Positions 26,801-33,610 of a stretch of 64,000 bases of DNA are shown piece after piece. The DNA is from a bacterium (GTDB lineage Bacteria > Verrucomicrobiota > Verrucomicrobiia > Limisphaerales > UBA11358). Numbering within the stretch: the stretch's first letter is position 1; each line of letters opens with the position of its first letter. Position numbers and translations under genes: made by a program. A model generated the notes under the pieces. It had not been told where the DNA came from and did not search any database. It was given only the letters and a program-made list of their open reading frames with translations. The stretch spans positions 62,001 through 126,000 of the forward strand of contig JAKALA010000001.1 of the NCBI GenBank assembly GCA_021813325.1, written 5' to 3'.

Positions 26801-27233
26801 GCAAATCAATGTCGGCCGGGATGGTGTTGACGGCGGGATTGTAGGTGCGCTTGAAGCTCAAATCCACCATGTCGGCGTTGATCACATTTGTCGTAAACAC
26901 ACAGCCAAACATGGTTTCAAAGGCGCCCCCTACCGATGTGCCGGTGGAAGCATCCCAACCCGTGCCGGTCCAGTCGTGGTAAATCTTGGTTTTGGAACCG
27001 GATGTGGCTACGAGTTCTTTGCCGCCGTATATGAGCGATGTAATGTCGCCGCTATCTTTATCAATGGTCGCGGTGACAAATCCATTGGCAACAATCACCG
27101 ATCCGCCATTCACCGTCACCGTTACGTCGGGGCCGGTATTCCCGCCGCCAGGAACATTTCCCCAAGCCGATACGGCCAGCCACATTACTTCCACCAAAAT
27201 GAAAAAACTGAATCGGCGCGGCAAAATATTCAT
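20862..27233 (-). CDS. giant rhamnogalacturonan lyase (PL4-type) with beta-strand repeats and LamG-like domain
   Basis: 2123 aa. Signal peptide to about residue 25. Residues ~35-640 match the three-domain plan of PL4 rhamnogalacturonan lyase: catalytic (GSWRMVWWIGNNAGTNVCEK), FN3-like (FTIPHVRPGKYTLYAFNDG) and a carbohydrate-binding jelly roll (INFILPTVPASGNATMNFAW). PL4 cleaves the pectin RG-I backbone. From ~650 to 1570, repeats like GTLTLANTNTFGGSTTVSNG are autotransporter-associated beta-strand repeats. A LamG/concanavalin-like domain follows (~1575-1795, GLVHRWSFNGTLADSV), then more repeats. The C-terminal GDFNFTNQIDPDWPQGFYRL is not a beta-barrel. Probably cell-surface or secreted. Confidence 0.88.
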   Translation of the reverse strand: MNILPRRFSFFILVEVMWLAVSAWGNVPGGGNTGPDVTVTVNGGSVIVANGFVTATIDKDSGDITSLIYGGKELVATSGSKTKIYHDWTGTGWDASTGTSVGGAFETMFGCVFTTNVINADMVDLSFKRTYNPAVNTIPADIDLHWVLRRGNTGLYCYSVLEHQPAYPAVSLGSWRMVWWIGNNAGTNVCEKIYVDDVRHWQMPSPADYAAGLATGIAEVIKLTTGVRAGKYDCKYEYSANLWDLPCDGHASDVNKIGQWCVFGSHEFFNCGPTFADLNAAAGIIHVTFNGLHYNTPDFVIATNTYWGKCYGPFLLYCNTNAAGGDACWADAKAQAAAEESAWPYAWVTNALYPLAGQRGAVSGTFLMHDPLKSSVNSSNAWIGLADPTDPANAYTGWQFQGFNYEYWAHCDAAGQFTIPHVRPGKYTLYAFNDGAMKEFSTNNITVTAGATNDLGIFTWNIAHTGDFIAWEIGKPNRSASEFKHGSTDWFEPYNWLNFPGEFSNPLEFNIGASVESNDWNYAHCAWPGDWSAWKWRINFILPTVPASGNATMNFAWASADHARIDMYVNGESSMFTSFYPSMSDGNALIREGIHAKYGTDAVSIPVAKLHPGTNTITLVQGRVFTGSATEHVMYDYLNLELPGVPPLVSGYDLDWRGGTNNNAWDIGATANWNTNGSPKVFASGNRVFFDDYGNNSMPVNITTALAPGAVTVWANKSYEINGVGALTGSMALGKGGLGTLTLANTNTFGGSTTVSNGTLRVNGGLSSSVVTVKAGATVGGSGTLGAGLLVEAGGMVAPGNAAGTLNIANSMTESGGATNLFELSDDPAGVSGTNDELNILGDLNLSGANVIDVKALAGELGVGTYTLIKYAGSFNGSLANLKLVGVPGSLANPPGAITLVVSDKRFPTNVVWKGGLLANTWDTQITSNWLNGSVRDYFVTGDAVTFDDSGSTTPAVNLTGTLNPNSVIINATNDYTFAGSGSIGGNASLTKQNSGTLTIAMATNSYTGVTTINGGGLSVADVSDGGSPSAIGASSSDPTNLVIDGGTFRYTGISASVVRGATVGANGATFEVATSSSGLTMSGIFTGPGTLIKTGPGTFQPGAGSTYAGGTVISNGTFTATQISAVGSGTVWLAGGTFYIGATKPTNLISTLANSTISGGSGGGLAGVGKVTGANNININITTGVFDLIGDLSGFSGRLTFGSANGVRLNGTSGSSQATFDLGSGTVGMGLRNAPRSIALGALAGGSNTTLSGDNSSGNSVTYTIGGNDFDSVFHGRIIDGSYSSSSRTILTKTGTGTLTLAGTNSYTGATTINAGALLIDGDDSAATGAVTVNASGTLGGSGIIGGTTSVKGTLTPGNHGAGQLTFTGDLTCDTGSAMVIELDKANGTNDPVNVGGTLTCAGTLTVNNLGGQIVAGDSFKILNAASYAGSFNAINLPPLVNATWNTSNLTVAGTVSAIAGGSTATSLTWHGDGISNIWDVNQSANWLAQNGAQTVFTNALPTVFDDTGSNAIPVTLLTNVQPGTLMITASKDYIFTGPGSVAGAGSLIKAGSGTLTLMNSNTYSGNTSINAGTLKLLGMDGLVHRWSFNGTLADSVGGQTAAIVNLGGNNATLNANSVTLVGGARSTSGYVSLGANLLPNATSPVTIEIWATPNAIQNWSRIIDVGTSTSENLLMSWTQGTTLASDRVEWKDSVTSTADNTCQPYSLGTEFHIALVIEPGAGTNGTTRVTWYRAAAAGSTLGNARGSFDSANTLVNFLNANFWLGRSAYTSDNTASASYNEVRIWNRALSADELQTLQVSGPDAVFAATLPANTALNLNGSTAVFDNSSGHMQTVGSLSGVTGSEVKLSNGGLTAGSGNASTTFAGILNGTNSFVKVGTGSLVLSGDSPASGSCVLSNGALVVNGSFAGGVVAAGGMLEGNGSIGRDAIIRPGATVAPGVNAIGALTFGGNLTLAAGATNFMEISHSPLTNDALNVQGILSGGGTLAVLDQGSGILAAGDRFRLFNATAYNLAFATVDLPALPAGLAWDVSQLPSAGMISVAPINPPELGSVKVSGNALIFRGTGGVPAGDYYLVGTTNLATPFTNWTRLITNQFDARGDFNFTNQIDPDWPQGFYRLLLP

Positions 27234-27294
27234 GAGCTAGCGGAGCAAATTAATCAAAATAGCAGGCACCCGCCATCCACAGAACTGGTGAGCA

Positions 27295-27326
27295 AATAAA
27301 AAACCGCCGCCCAAAGACGACGGTTT
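27295..27326 (-). terminator. rho-independent terminator of the nucleotidyltransferase gene
   Basis: On the minus strand AAACCGTCGTC pairs with the following GGCGGCGGTTT (11 pairs, two G-U), short loop, then TTT. It lies 27 bp after the stop of the nucleotidyltransferase gene and upstream of the lyase gene, separating the two transcripts. Confidence 0.82.
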
Positions 27327-27352
27327 GAAAGCAACTGCTGAGAGAACTGGAA

Positions 27353-28261
27353 TTAAGTCCAGAGTTTCCCCGGATACTTGCCTGCCGCGACCAGTTTACG
27401 AATACTCTCGACCACTTGCGGACGATCTTCACGATAGGTCACCCCAAACCAGGAATCCGAAGAGCGCAACACCTTGCACTTAGCCTGCCCGGCAGTTACC
27501 AACTCACCCACGGTAGCTGGAATGTAACATTCCGACTTGAGCTCGTTGCCGGCGCGTTTGAGGAATTGCTCAAACGCCAATTTGAGCTGTGGGAACAGCG
27601 CCGGGGTGAATCCCCAAAAATTCATCGAAACGGCCTCGTCGCCCGTGAGCTTGGTGATTTTGCCGTCCGGACCGTTGTCTTTCGCGCCGCCGCCGTCGCG
27701 CTCGATCTTCATCAATTCGACGATGTGCGTGAGGTAATTATTCGCATCCACGCGGGAAACACCCCGCGCCACGCTGCCAAATTCCGACAGAGTATTTTTC
27801 AGGATAAACCCGACCATGGCGTAGTCAGGCGAACCGGAATTCAGGTGTTCGGCCAGGACTTTGTAGGCCTGCTGACCATAGAAATCATCGGCGTTGATGG
27901 CCGCAAAAGGTTCTTTGATGGCGTCTTCGGCCATCAGGATGGCGTGCGTCGTGCCCCACGGCTTGGTGCGTCCCTCCGGCAAGCGGTAGCCCGCGGGTAA
28001 TTTATTCAGCTCCTGGAAAACGTATTCCACGGCAATGCGCTTTTCAAATCGCGCTCCAACAATTTCGCGGAATTGTTGTTCAATGTCCTTGCGGATGACA
28101 AAGACCAGCTTGCCGAAGCCGGCGCGCATGGCGTCAAAAATGGAATAATCAATAATGGTTTCGCCGGAGGGTCCGACGGGATCAATTTGTTTCAGTCCAC
28201 CGTAGCGGCTGCCCATGCCAGCCGCGAGAACGAGCAAAGTCGGTTTCGTCATGGACGGCAT
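27353..28261 (-). CDS. sugar-nucleotide nucleotidyltransferase
   Basis: 302 aa. Rossmann-like nucleotidyltransferase with LVLAAGMGSRYGGLKQIDPV (pyrophosphorylase signature GXGXR) and INADDFYG for metal/sugar binding. Probably makes an NDP-sugar from NTP and sugar-1-phosphate. Family members are often annotated as UTP-glucose-1-phosphate uridylyltransferase-like, but sugar specificity is unproven. I chose ATG 28261 over the earlier track start because GAGGAAATTAAA gives a good ribosome site just before it. Divergent from the GME-like epimerase gene. Confidence 0.88.
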   Translation of the reverse strand: MPSMTKPTLLVLAAGMGSRYGGLKQIDPVGPSGETIIDYSIFDAMRAGFGKLVFVIRKDIEQQFREIVGARFEKRIAVEYVFQELNKLPAGYRLPEGRTKPWGTTHAILMAEDAIKEPFAAINADDFYGQQAYKVLAEHLNSGSPDYAMVGFILKNTLSEFGSVARGVSRVDANNYLTHIVELMKIERDGGGAKDNGPDGKITKLTGDEAVSMNFWGFTPALFPQLKLAFEQFLKRAGNELKSECYIPATVGELVTAGQAKCKVLRSSDSWFGVTYREDRPQVVESIRKLVAAGKYPGKLWT

Positions 28262-28409
28262 TTTAATTTCCTCAAGTTGGCTGTCCAGAAAATGCGGGAA
28301 ATAATTCCGCCACGGTATTGTCATCAAGGCCATTAATCCCTATGCTGCCGTTACCGAAAGCCGCCTCAGATCAAAACCGGCGGCAATTGTCTCTTATCAA
28401 TCAAAGTCT

Positions 28410-29459
28410 ATGGAACAAAACAAACGTGTTGTAGAAAAGGACGCCCCGCTGAAAAAAAATGACCTGATCGTCATCACTGGCGCGGGCGGTTTCATCGGCG
28501 GCAATCTGGCGCTGTATTTCACCAAGAAAGGCTTTACCAACATTCGGGCGGTGGACAAAAAACCCCTTTATGAATGGTATATTCATGTTCCCGGCGTGCA
28601 GAATCTTTGCCTCGACGTGAGCATTGAGGCCAACTGCCACCGCGTCTGCGAAGGCGCCGTGGAAGTCTATAACCTCGCCGCCGACATGGGCGGCATGGGC
28701 TTCATCGAACGCTTCCGCGTCGAATGCCTCCGCTCCATTCTCATCAACACCCACATGGTCGAAGCCGCTTACAAAGCCGGCGTGCGCCGTTATTTTTACT
28801 CCAGCTCCGCCTGCGCCTACAACACGCTCCTCCAAAAAGACCCGAACGTGCGCGCCTTGAAGGAATCCGATGCCTATCCCGCCATGGCCGAACGCGGCTA
28901 CGGCTGGGAAAAATTGGTTTCCGAAATGTTCTGCCAGGAATACTGGCATGAACGCGGCATGAAAACTTTCATCGCCCGTTTCCACAACGTTTATGGTCCG
29001 AACGGCACTTGGGACGGTGGCCGTGAAAAGGCGCCCGCCGCCATGTGCCGCAAGGTCATCGAAGCCATTGATAAAAACGACCTGACCATCAACATCTGGG
29101 GCACCGGCGAACAAACCCGCAGCTTCATGTATATCGACGACTGCGTGAAGGGCATCGACATGATCACGCATTGCGACAAATTAATTGCCACGCCGATCAA
29201 TCTGGGTTCCAGCGAACTGGTCTCCATCAACACGCTTCTGAGCAAGGTGGAGAAAATCGCCGGGGTGAAATGCAAACGCACGCACAAGCTGGATGCGCCG
29301 TTGGGCGTGGCGGGGCGCAATTCCGACAACACGTTCATCAAGCAGATGCTCAAATGGGAACCGAGCACGACTTTGGACAAGGGCCTGGCGGCCACCTACA
29401 AATGGATCAAAGCCCAATACGAAGCCCGCAAAGCCGGCAAACGCGTCGGCATTGGCTGA
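28410..29459 (+). CDS. GDP-mannose 3,5-epimerase-like SDR
   Basis: 349 aa extended short-chain dehydrogenase. NAD motif is ITGAGGFIGG, active site YSSSACAYN and YGWEKL (YXXXK). The run AADMGGMGFIERF, the HNVYGPNGTWDGGREKAPAA motif and WGTGEQTRSFMYIDD are distinctive of GDP-mannose 3,5-epimerase, known from plants and some bacteria, which makes GDP-L-galactose and GDP-L-gulose. The related bacterial epimerases act on other NDP-sugars, so substrate is inferred. Divergent with the nucleotidyltransferase; both may serve a surface-sugar pathway. Confidence 0.88.
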   Translation: MEQNKRVVEKDAPLKKNDLIVITGAGGFIGGNLALYFTKKGFTNIRAVDKKPLYEWYIHVPGVQNLCLDVSIEANCHRVCEGAVEVYNLAADMGGMGFIERFRVECLRSILINTHMVEAAYKAGVRRYFYSSSACAYNTLLQKDPNVRALKESDAYPAMAERGYGWEKLVSEMFCQEYWHERGMKTFIARFHNVYGPNGTWDGGREKAPAAMCRKVIEAIDKNDLTINIWGTGEQTRSFMYIDDCVKGIDMITHCDKLIATPINLGSSELVSINTLLSKVEKIAGVKCKRTHKLDAPLGVAGRNSDNTFIKQMLKWEPSTTLDKGLAATYKWIKAQYEARKAGKRVGIG

Positions 29460-29544
29460 AATCCACCTGGCTGACTTATTATGCCGTCGGTGGTTTAGGC
29501 CATCGGCGGCTTTTCCATTTAAACCCTCCACTTAAGAACACCCC

Positions 29545-31512
29545 ATGTCCTGCATCCAACGTTTCTTTCCTATGCTGTTCCTCCTGGCGACAGTGCCTGG
29601 CCTTCAATCGGAACCCGCTTCCACCAACAGCCTGCCCATCACCCCCGGCAAATACGTGGGCACGATGGATTCGCTGACCAACTACACGTGTCCGGATTGG
29701 TTTCGAGACGCGAAATTTGGCATTTGGGCGCACTGGGGGCCGCAGGCCGTGCCGATGGAAGGCGACTGGTATGCGCGGAAAATGTATCAGCAGGGTTCAC
29801 CGGATTACGAAGACCATTTGAAACGCTATGGCCATCCTTCCACCAACGGCTGGAAAGACATCATTCCCTTGTGGAAAGCCGAAAAGTGGAATCCGGAGGC
29901 GCTAATGGAACTCTACAAAAAGGCCGGCGCGCGCTATTTCGTCAGCATGGGCACACATCACGACAATTTTTTCCTGTGGAACTCCAAGCTGCATAAATGG
30001 AATTCAGTGAACTACGGGCCGCACCGCGACGTCGTGGCTGAATGGCAAAAAGCCGCGGCAAAAAATGGATTGCCCTTCGGCGTTTCGGAACATCTTGGCG
30101 CCAGTTTCACCTGGTTTCAAGACGCCCACCAGGCCGATAAGACCGGTCCGCTCGCCGGCGTGCCGTATGATGGCGCCAATTCCAACTACTGGGATTTGTA
30201 TCATTTCCCGGCGCAACCGGGCGACAACGGCTGGTATTCCAACGACCCGCGCTGGCAGCACCAATGGTATGCGGAAATCAAAGAGCTGGTGGACAATTAC
30301 CATCCCGACCTGCTTTACAGCGACGGCGGCGTGCCGTTCGGCAATGAAGTTGGCCTGAGCCAGATTGCCAATTTCTACAACGACAGCCTCGCCCGGCACC
30401 ACGGCAAGCAAATGGCTGTTTACAACTGCAAACAGCCGTCCGGAGGCCGCTGGGTGCAGGACTATGAACGTGGCGTCAATGGCGGCATCAACCCGTATCC
30501 GTGGCAGACCGACACCTCGATTGGCGACTGGTTCTACAACCGGCACTGGAAATATCAGCCGTTGAGCTGGACCGTTCACATGCTCGTCGATATCACCAGC
30601 AAAAATGGCAATCTCCTGCTGAATGTTGTCTTGCGCCCCGACGGCTCCCTCGATCCCGAAGTGGAAACCATGCTGCATCAGCTCGCCGCTTGGACCGCTG
30701 TGAATGGCGAAGCCATTTACGGAACGCGCCCCTGGCGGGTGTATGGCGAAGGTGCGGTCAATGCCAAGGGCGGCATGTTCCAGGAAGATTTCAAATACAC
30801 CGCCCGCGATATTCGCTTCACCACCAAAGGCAAGATGCTCTACGCCATTGCGCTGGGCTGGCCCGACCGTGACGAAATGCTCATTCGCTCGCTGGCCAAA
30901 ACCGGCGACTCCAGCCAGAACCAAATCGAGCGCGTGCAATTGCTGGGGCACGACGGAGATTTAAATTTCACCCAAACCACCAACGGATTGAGCGTCCAGT
31001 TGCCGCCGGAAAAGTTGGGCGATTTGACCTGTTCACTGCGCATCACCGGCCGGGATCTCCGTCCGGCGCCAGTGCCGGTGATTCCGCTAATTATTCAACC
31101 AGACGCCCGGGGACGACTGATACTAAGTGCGGATGACGCCACACTTCATGGAGACCAACTGAAAATCGAAGAACGCGGCGGCAAATCGAACATTGGCTAT
31201 TGGGACAAGGCCGACGAATGGGCTTCCTGGAATGCGCAAATCCGTCAGTCTGGCAAATATAACCTCGCCATTACCGTGGCGGCGGCGGCGGGCGATGGCG
31301 AAATTGTTGTGGAAGCCGGCAATGAAACTTTCACCAGCGCCATTCCGCGGACCGCCGGCTGGGATCAATTTATCACGATTGATCTGGGCACAGCGGAATT
31401 GAAACCAACCGACAATTTATTGGTCAAAGTCCGCGCCAAAGACGCCGCCAGTTGGCGGGCCATCAACCTGCGGTCCATCCAAATAACGCCTGCCAACCGG
31501 TGGAACCGTTAG
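29545..31512 (+). CDS. secreted alpha-L-fucosidase (GH29)
   Basis: 655 aa. Signal peptide MSCIQRFFPMLFLLATVPG. GH29 catalytic domain ~50-400: FRDAKFGIWAHWGPQAVP, YFVSMGTHHDNFFLWNSKLH and the nucleophile region YHPDLLYSDGGVPFG. The C-terminal portion has fucosidase beta-sandwich sequence and a jelly-roll-like module (YWDKADEWASWNAQIRQSG) that may bind carbohydrate. Exported. Removes alpha-linked fucose from plant or algal glycans such as xyloglucan and fucoidan-like side chains. Confidence 0.93.
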   Translation: MSCIQRFFPMLFLLATVPGLQSEPASTNSLPITPGKYVGTMDSLTNYTCPDWFRDAKFGIWAHWGPQAVPMEGDWYARKMYQQGSPDYEDHLKRYGHPSTNGWKDIIPLWKAEKWNPEALMELYKKAGARYFVSMGTHHDNFFLWNSKLHKWNSVNYGPHRDVVAEWQKAAAKNGLPFGVSEHLGASFTWFQDAHQADKTGPLAGVPYDGANSNYWDLYHFPAQPGDNGWYSNDPRWQHQWYAEIKELVDNYHPDLLYSDGGVPFGNEVGLSQIANFYNDSLARHHGKQMAVYNCKQPSGGRWVQDYERGVNGGINPYPWQTDTSIGDWFYNRHWKYQPLSWTVHMLVDITSKNGNLLLNVVLRPDGSLDPEVETMLHQLAAWTAVNGEAIYGTRPWRVYGEGAVNAKGGMFQEDFKYTARDIRFTTKGKMLYAIALGWPDRDEMLIRSLAKTGDSSQNQIERVQLLGHDGDLNFTQTTNGLSVQLPPEKLGDLTCSLRITGRDLRPAPVPVIPLIIQPDARGRLILSADDATLHGDQLKIEERGGKSNIGYWDKADEWASWNAQIRQSGKYNLAITVAAAAGDGEIVVEAGNETFTSAIPRTAGWDQFITIDLGTAELKPTDNLLVKVRAKDAASWRAINLRSIQITPANRWNR

Positions 31513-31524
31513 CCGCCGCCAAAA

Positions 31525-32397
31525 TTAATTGGCAAAGTTGTGCAGCTTGAGCCAGAAAAGGCAGTCATTCGCCCACGGATGCGGATGCGCAAAGGGCGGC
31601 TTGTCGGCCAGGCCCATGCCGTGTCCGCCTTTTTCGTAAATGTGCAGCGCGAATGGCACATGATTTTTTCGCAAAGCCTCCGCAAACATCATCGTGTTCT
31701 CCATTGGCACAACATTATCCTCATAAGTGGTCCATAAAAAACATGGCGGCGTGTCCGGCGTGACTTGTTGCTCGTTGGAAAGCAACTTGACCAGTTCAGG
31801 CGACGGATTTTTGCCGAGCAAATTTTCCCGGGAACCGCGATGAGTAAAATGCCCCATCGTGATGACTGCGTAGCACAAAACCCCCAAATCAGGACGTGAA
31901 CTCTGCCGCTCAATCACGTCGGCGGAATTGGTGTTCCCCGCATCGTAATGCGTCAGCAGCGTGGACGCCAAATGACCGCCCGCGGACGAGCCCATGATGC
32001 CGACACGGTGGGTGTCCACCTGGTATTCTTCGGCATGCGCGCGCACCCAGCGCACGGCGCGGGCGGCGTCATTGATCATGGCCGGATGCCGGTAGCCGTG
32101 TGAGCCGAGCCGGTATTTCAACACGAAACAGGTCACACCATGCTGATTGAGCCACAGCGCGTAGTCATTGCCCTCGTGCGCCGCCAGACCGGCGTAGCCG
32201 CCGCCGGGACAGATCACCACCGCCGCGCCGGTGGCGTTGGATTCGCACAAATAGGGCGTAATCGTGGGAATATCGTAATCGGCCTTGCCCAAGGCTCCGG
32301 GAGCGCCTTCAGGCCAGAGAGGGATGGCGGTTTGCATTTCAGCACGGGTGGTCATGAGCGAAACAAATAAATAAAGCGCGGCAATCGTAACTTTCAT
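31525..32397 (-). CDS. secreted alpha/beta hydrolase, acetyl-esterase-like
   Basis: 290 aa from ATG 32397, with signal peptide (MKVTIAALYLFVSLMTTRA). Oxyanion region VVICPGGGYAGL, nucleophile elbow GSSAGGH, Asp in TTYEDNVVP and His in KGGHGMG complete an esterase triad. The family includes acetyl- and feruloyl-type esterases linked to pectin and xylan breakdown. It is 22 bp downstream of the GH43-like gene on the same strand, so one operon for plant polysaccharide use is likely. The longer track start lies inside that gene. Confidence 0.88.
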   Translation of the reverse strand: MKVTIAALYLFVSLMTTRAEMQTAIPLWPEGAPGALGKADYDIPTITPYLCESNATGAAVVICPGGGYAGLAAHEGNDYALWLNQHGVTCFVLKYRLGSHGYRHPAMINDAARAVRWVRAHAEEYQVDTHRVGIMGSSAGGHLASTLLTHYDAGNTNSADVIERQSSRPDLGVLCYAVITMGHFTHRGSRENLLGKNPSPELVKLLSNEQQVTPDTPPCFLWTTYEDNVVPMENTMMFAEALRKNHVPFALHIYEKGGHGMGLADKPPFAHPHPWANDCLFWLKLHNFAN

Positions 32398-32419
32398 TGA
32401 ATCAGGTTCTGGGTTGAAA

Positions 32420-33403
32420 TTATTTTTGAATCTTAGCTTCGCCCGTTTGCATGTCGAGCGTCCATTCCCGCGGCTTCGGCAAATGCATCTGGCCGTCGCT
32501 GATTGCCAGCGGCATCCACAAGTAGCGCGAATCCCATTGCGCGCGCGGTTTCCAAATATCGCCCATGAAGATGACGGTGTCCGTTTTGCTGCCAACGACC
32601 TTGAGCAACAAAGTGGATTGCGAGCCGTAAGTTTTCAGCTCCGGAGGCGCGAGGTCTTTGAATTCCGACCACGGCCCGCTGAGTGATTTGGCGGTGGCGT
32701 ATTTGTTCGGGTTCGGATTCCAGCCCGTCAGCGCCGAGCCTAAAACGTAATAAAGTCCGTGATAATGAACAATCGCCCCGCCTTCCATGTGTTCGGCAAT
32801 CAGGCAGACTTCGCTTTCCACGTTCAAATAATCCGCGGAGAGTTTGGCGATGTGAAATCCATTCGGTCGGTCTTCAAAAATTAAATACGCCGTGCCGTCA
32901 TCGTCCACAAATTGGCCGATGTCGCGGCTCTCGTGATCCAGTGGCCGAAAACTCTTCAGATAGTGATAATCGCCAGCCACCGTGTCGCACGTCAGCACGG
33001 CCACCCGGGCCAGTTTATAGCGCCGGTCGTCCAGATGCGCATACATCACGAACTTTTTGGTGGCCGCATTGTAAAAAACCTTGGGCCTTTCAAACACCCA
33101 ACCCGGACCGAGCTGCTCCGGATCGGCCAGCTTGACGACCTGATTCCGAAACGTCCACTGCGCCAAATTGGTCGAAGCGTAACAACTGACATAGCGCCGG
33201 CCCCGCTCGTTGTTTGGGGAGCGATCCTCGCCAAACCAATAATAAACCTCGCCCAGCCTGAGAATCCCGCCGCCATGCGCCTGGATGGGCTGGCCACGAT
33301 TATCCAGCCAGACTTCGCCCGGCTGGATGGACTCCGCGCCCCGCATGGCCGGGCAAAACCCGGCCACCGCGGCAAGGATTAGACTAGCAAGTTTCATGTG
33401 CAT
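32420..33403 (-). CDS. GH43-like exo-galactanase family protein
   Basis: 327 aa with signal peptide MHMKLASLILAAVAGFCPAM. GEVWLDNRGQPIQAHGGGIL, VYYWFGEDRS and FERPKVFYNAATKKFVMY match GH43 subfamily-24-type exo-beta-1,3-galactanases, which attack type II arabinogalactan. In that subfamily the catalytic base is unusual, so activity needs testing. Followed by the esterase gene on the same strand. Secreted to the periplasm or beyond. Confidence 0.83.
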   Translation of the reverse strand: MHMKLASLILAAVAGFCPAMRGAESIQPGEVWLDNRGQPIQAHGGGILRLGEVYYWFGEDRSPNNERGRRYVSCYASTNLAQWTFRNQVVKLADPEQLGPGWVFERPKVFYNAATKKFVMYAHLDDRRYKLARVAVLTCDTVAGDYHYLKSFRPLDHESRDIGQFVDDDGTAYLIFEDRPNGFHIAKLSADYLNVESEVCLIAEHMEGGAIVHYHGLYYVLGSALTGWNPNPNKYATAKSLSGPWSEFKDLAPPELKTYGSQSTLLLKVVGSKTDTVIFMGDIWKPRAQWDSRYLWMPLAISDGQMHLPKPREWTLDMQTGEAKIQK

Positions 33404-33610
33404 GGAGACGAAGTTTGCCGCGCCGGGTTACAGACGCAACGAGAAAGGCAGCGGATGATTTCAAAATCGGCGGGGCGAGCGCCCGCGCGAGTGTGAACCC
33501 AACACCGGTTCCAAGTTCTGACGGCTGGTGGAAACACTCGTCCATCAATTGGTTTGCGCTGGCCAAAGCCCGCGTTTGACGCTGTGGAAATGACGTTCTA
33601 ACTTCCCCGC

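Noticed and set aside
20805-27299. Many long plus-strand ORFs (e.g. 22749-23960, 403 aa; 25971-27299, 442 aa)
   Set aside because: They lie opposite the 2123-aa lyase gene, whose codon pattern and domains are clear. They carry no domain and are shadows.
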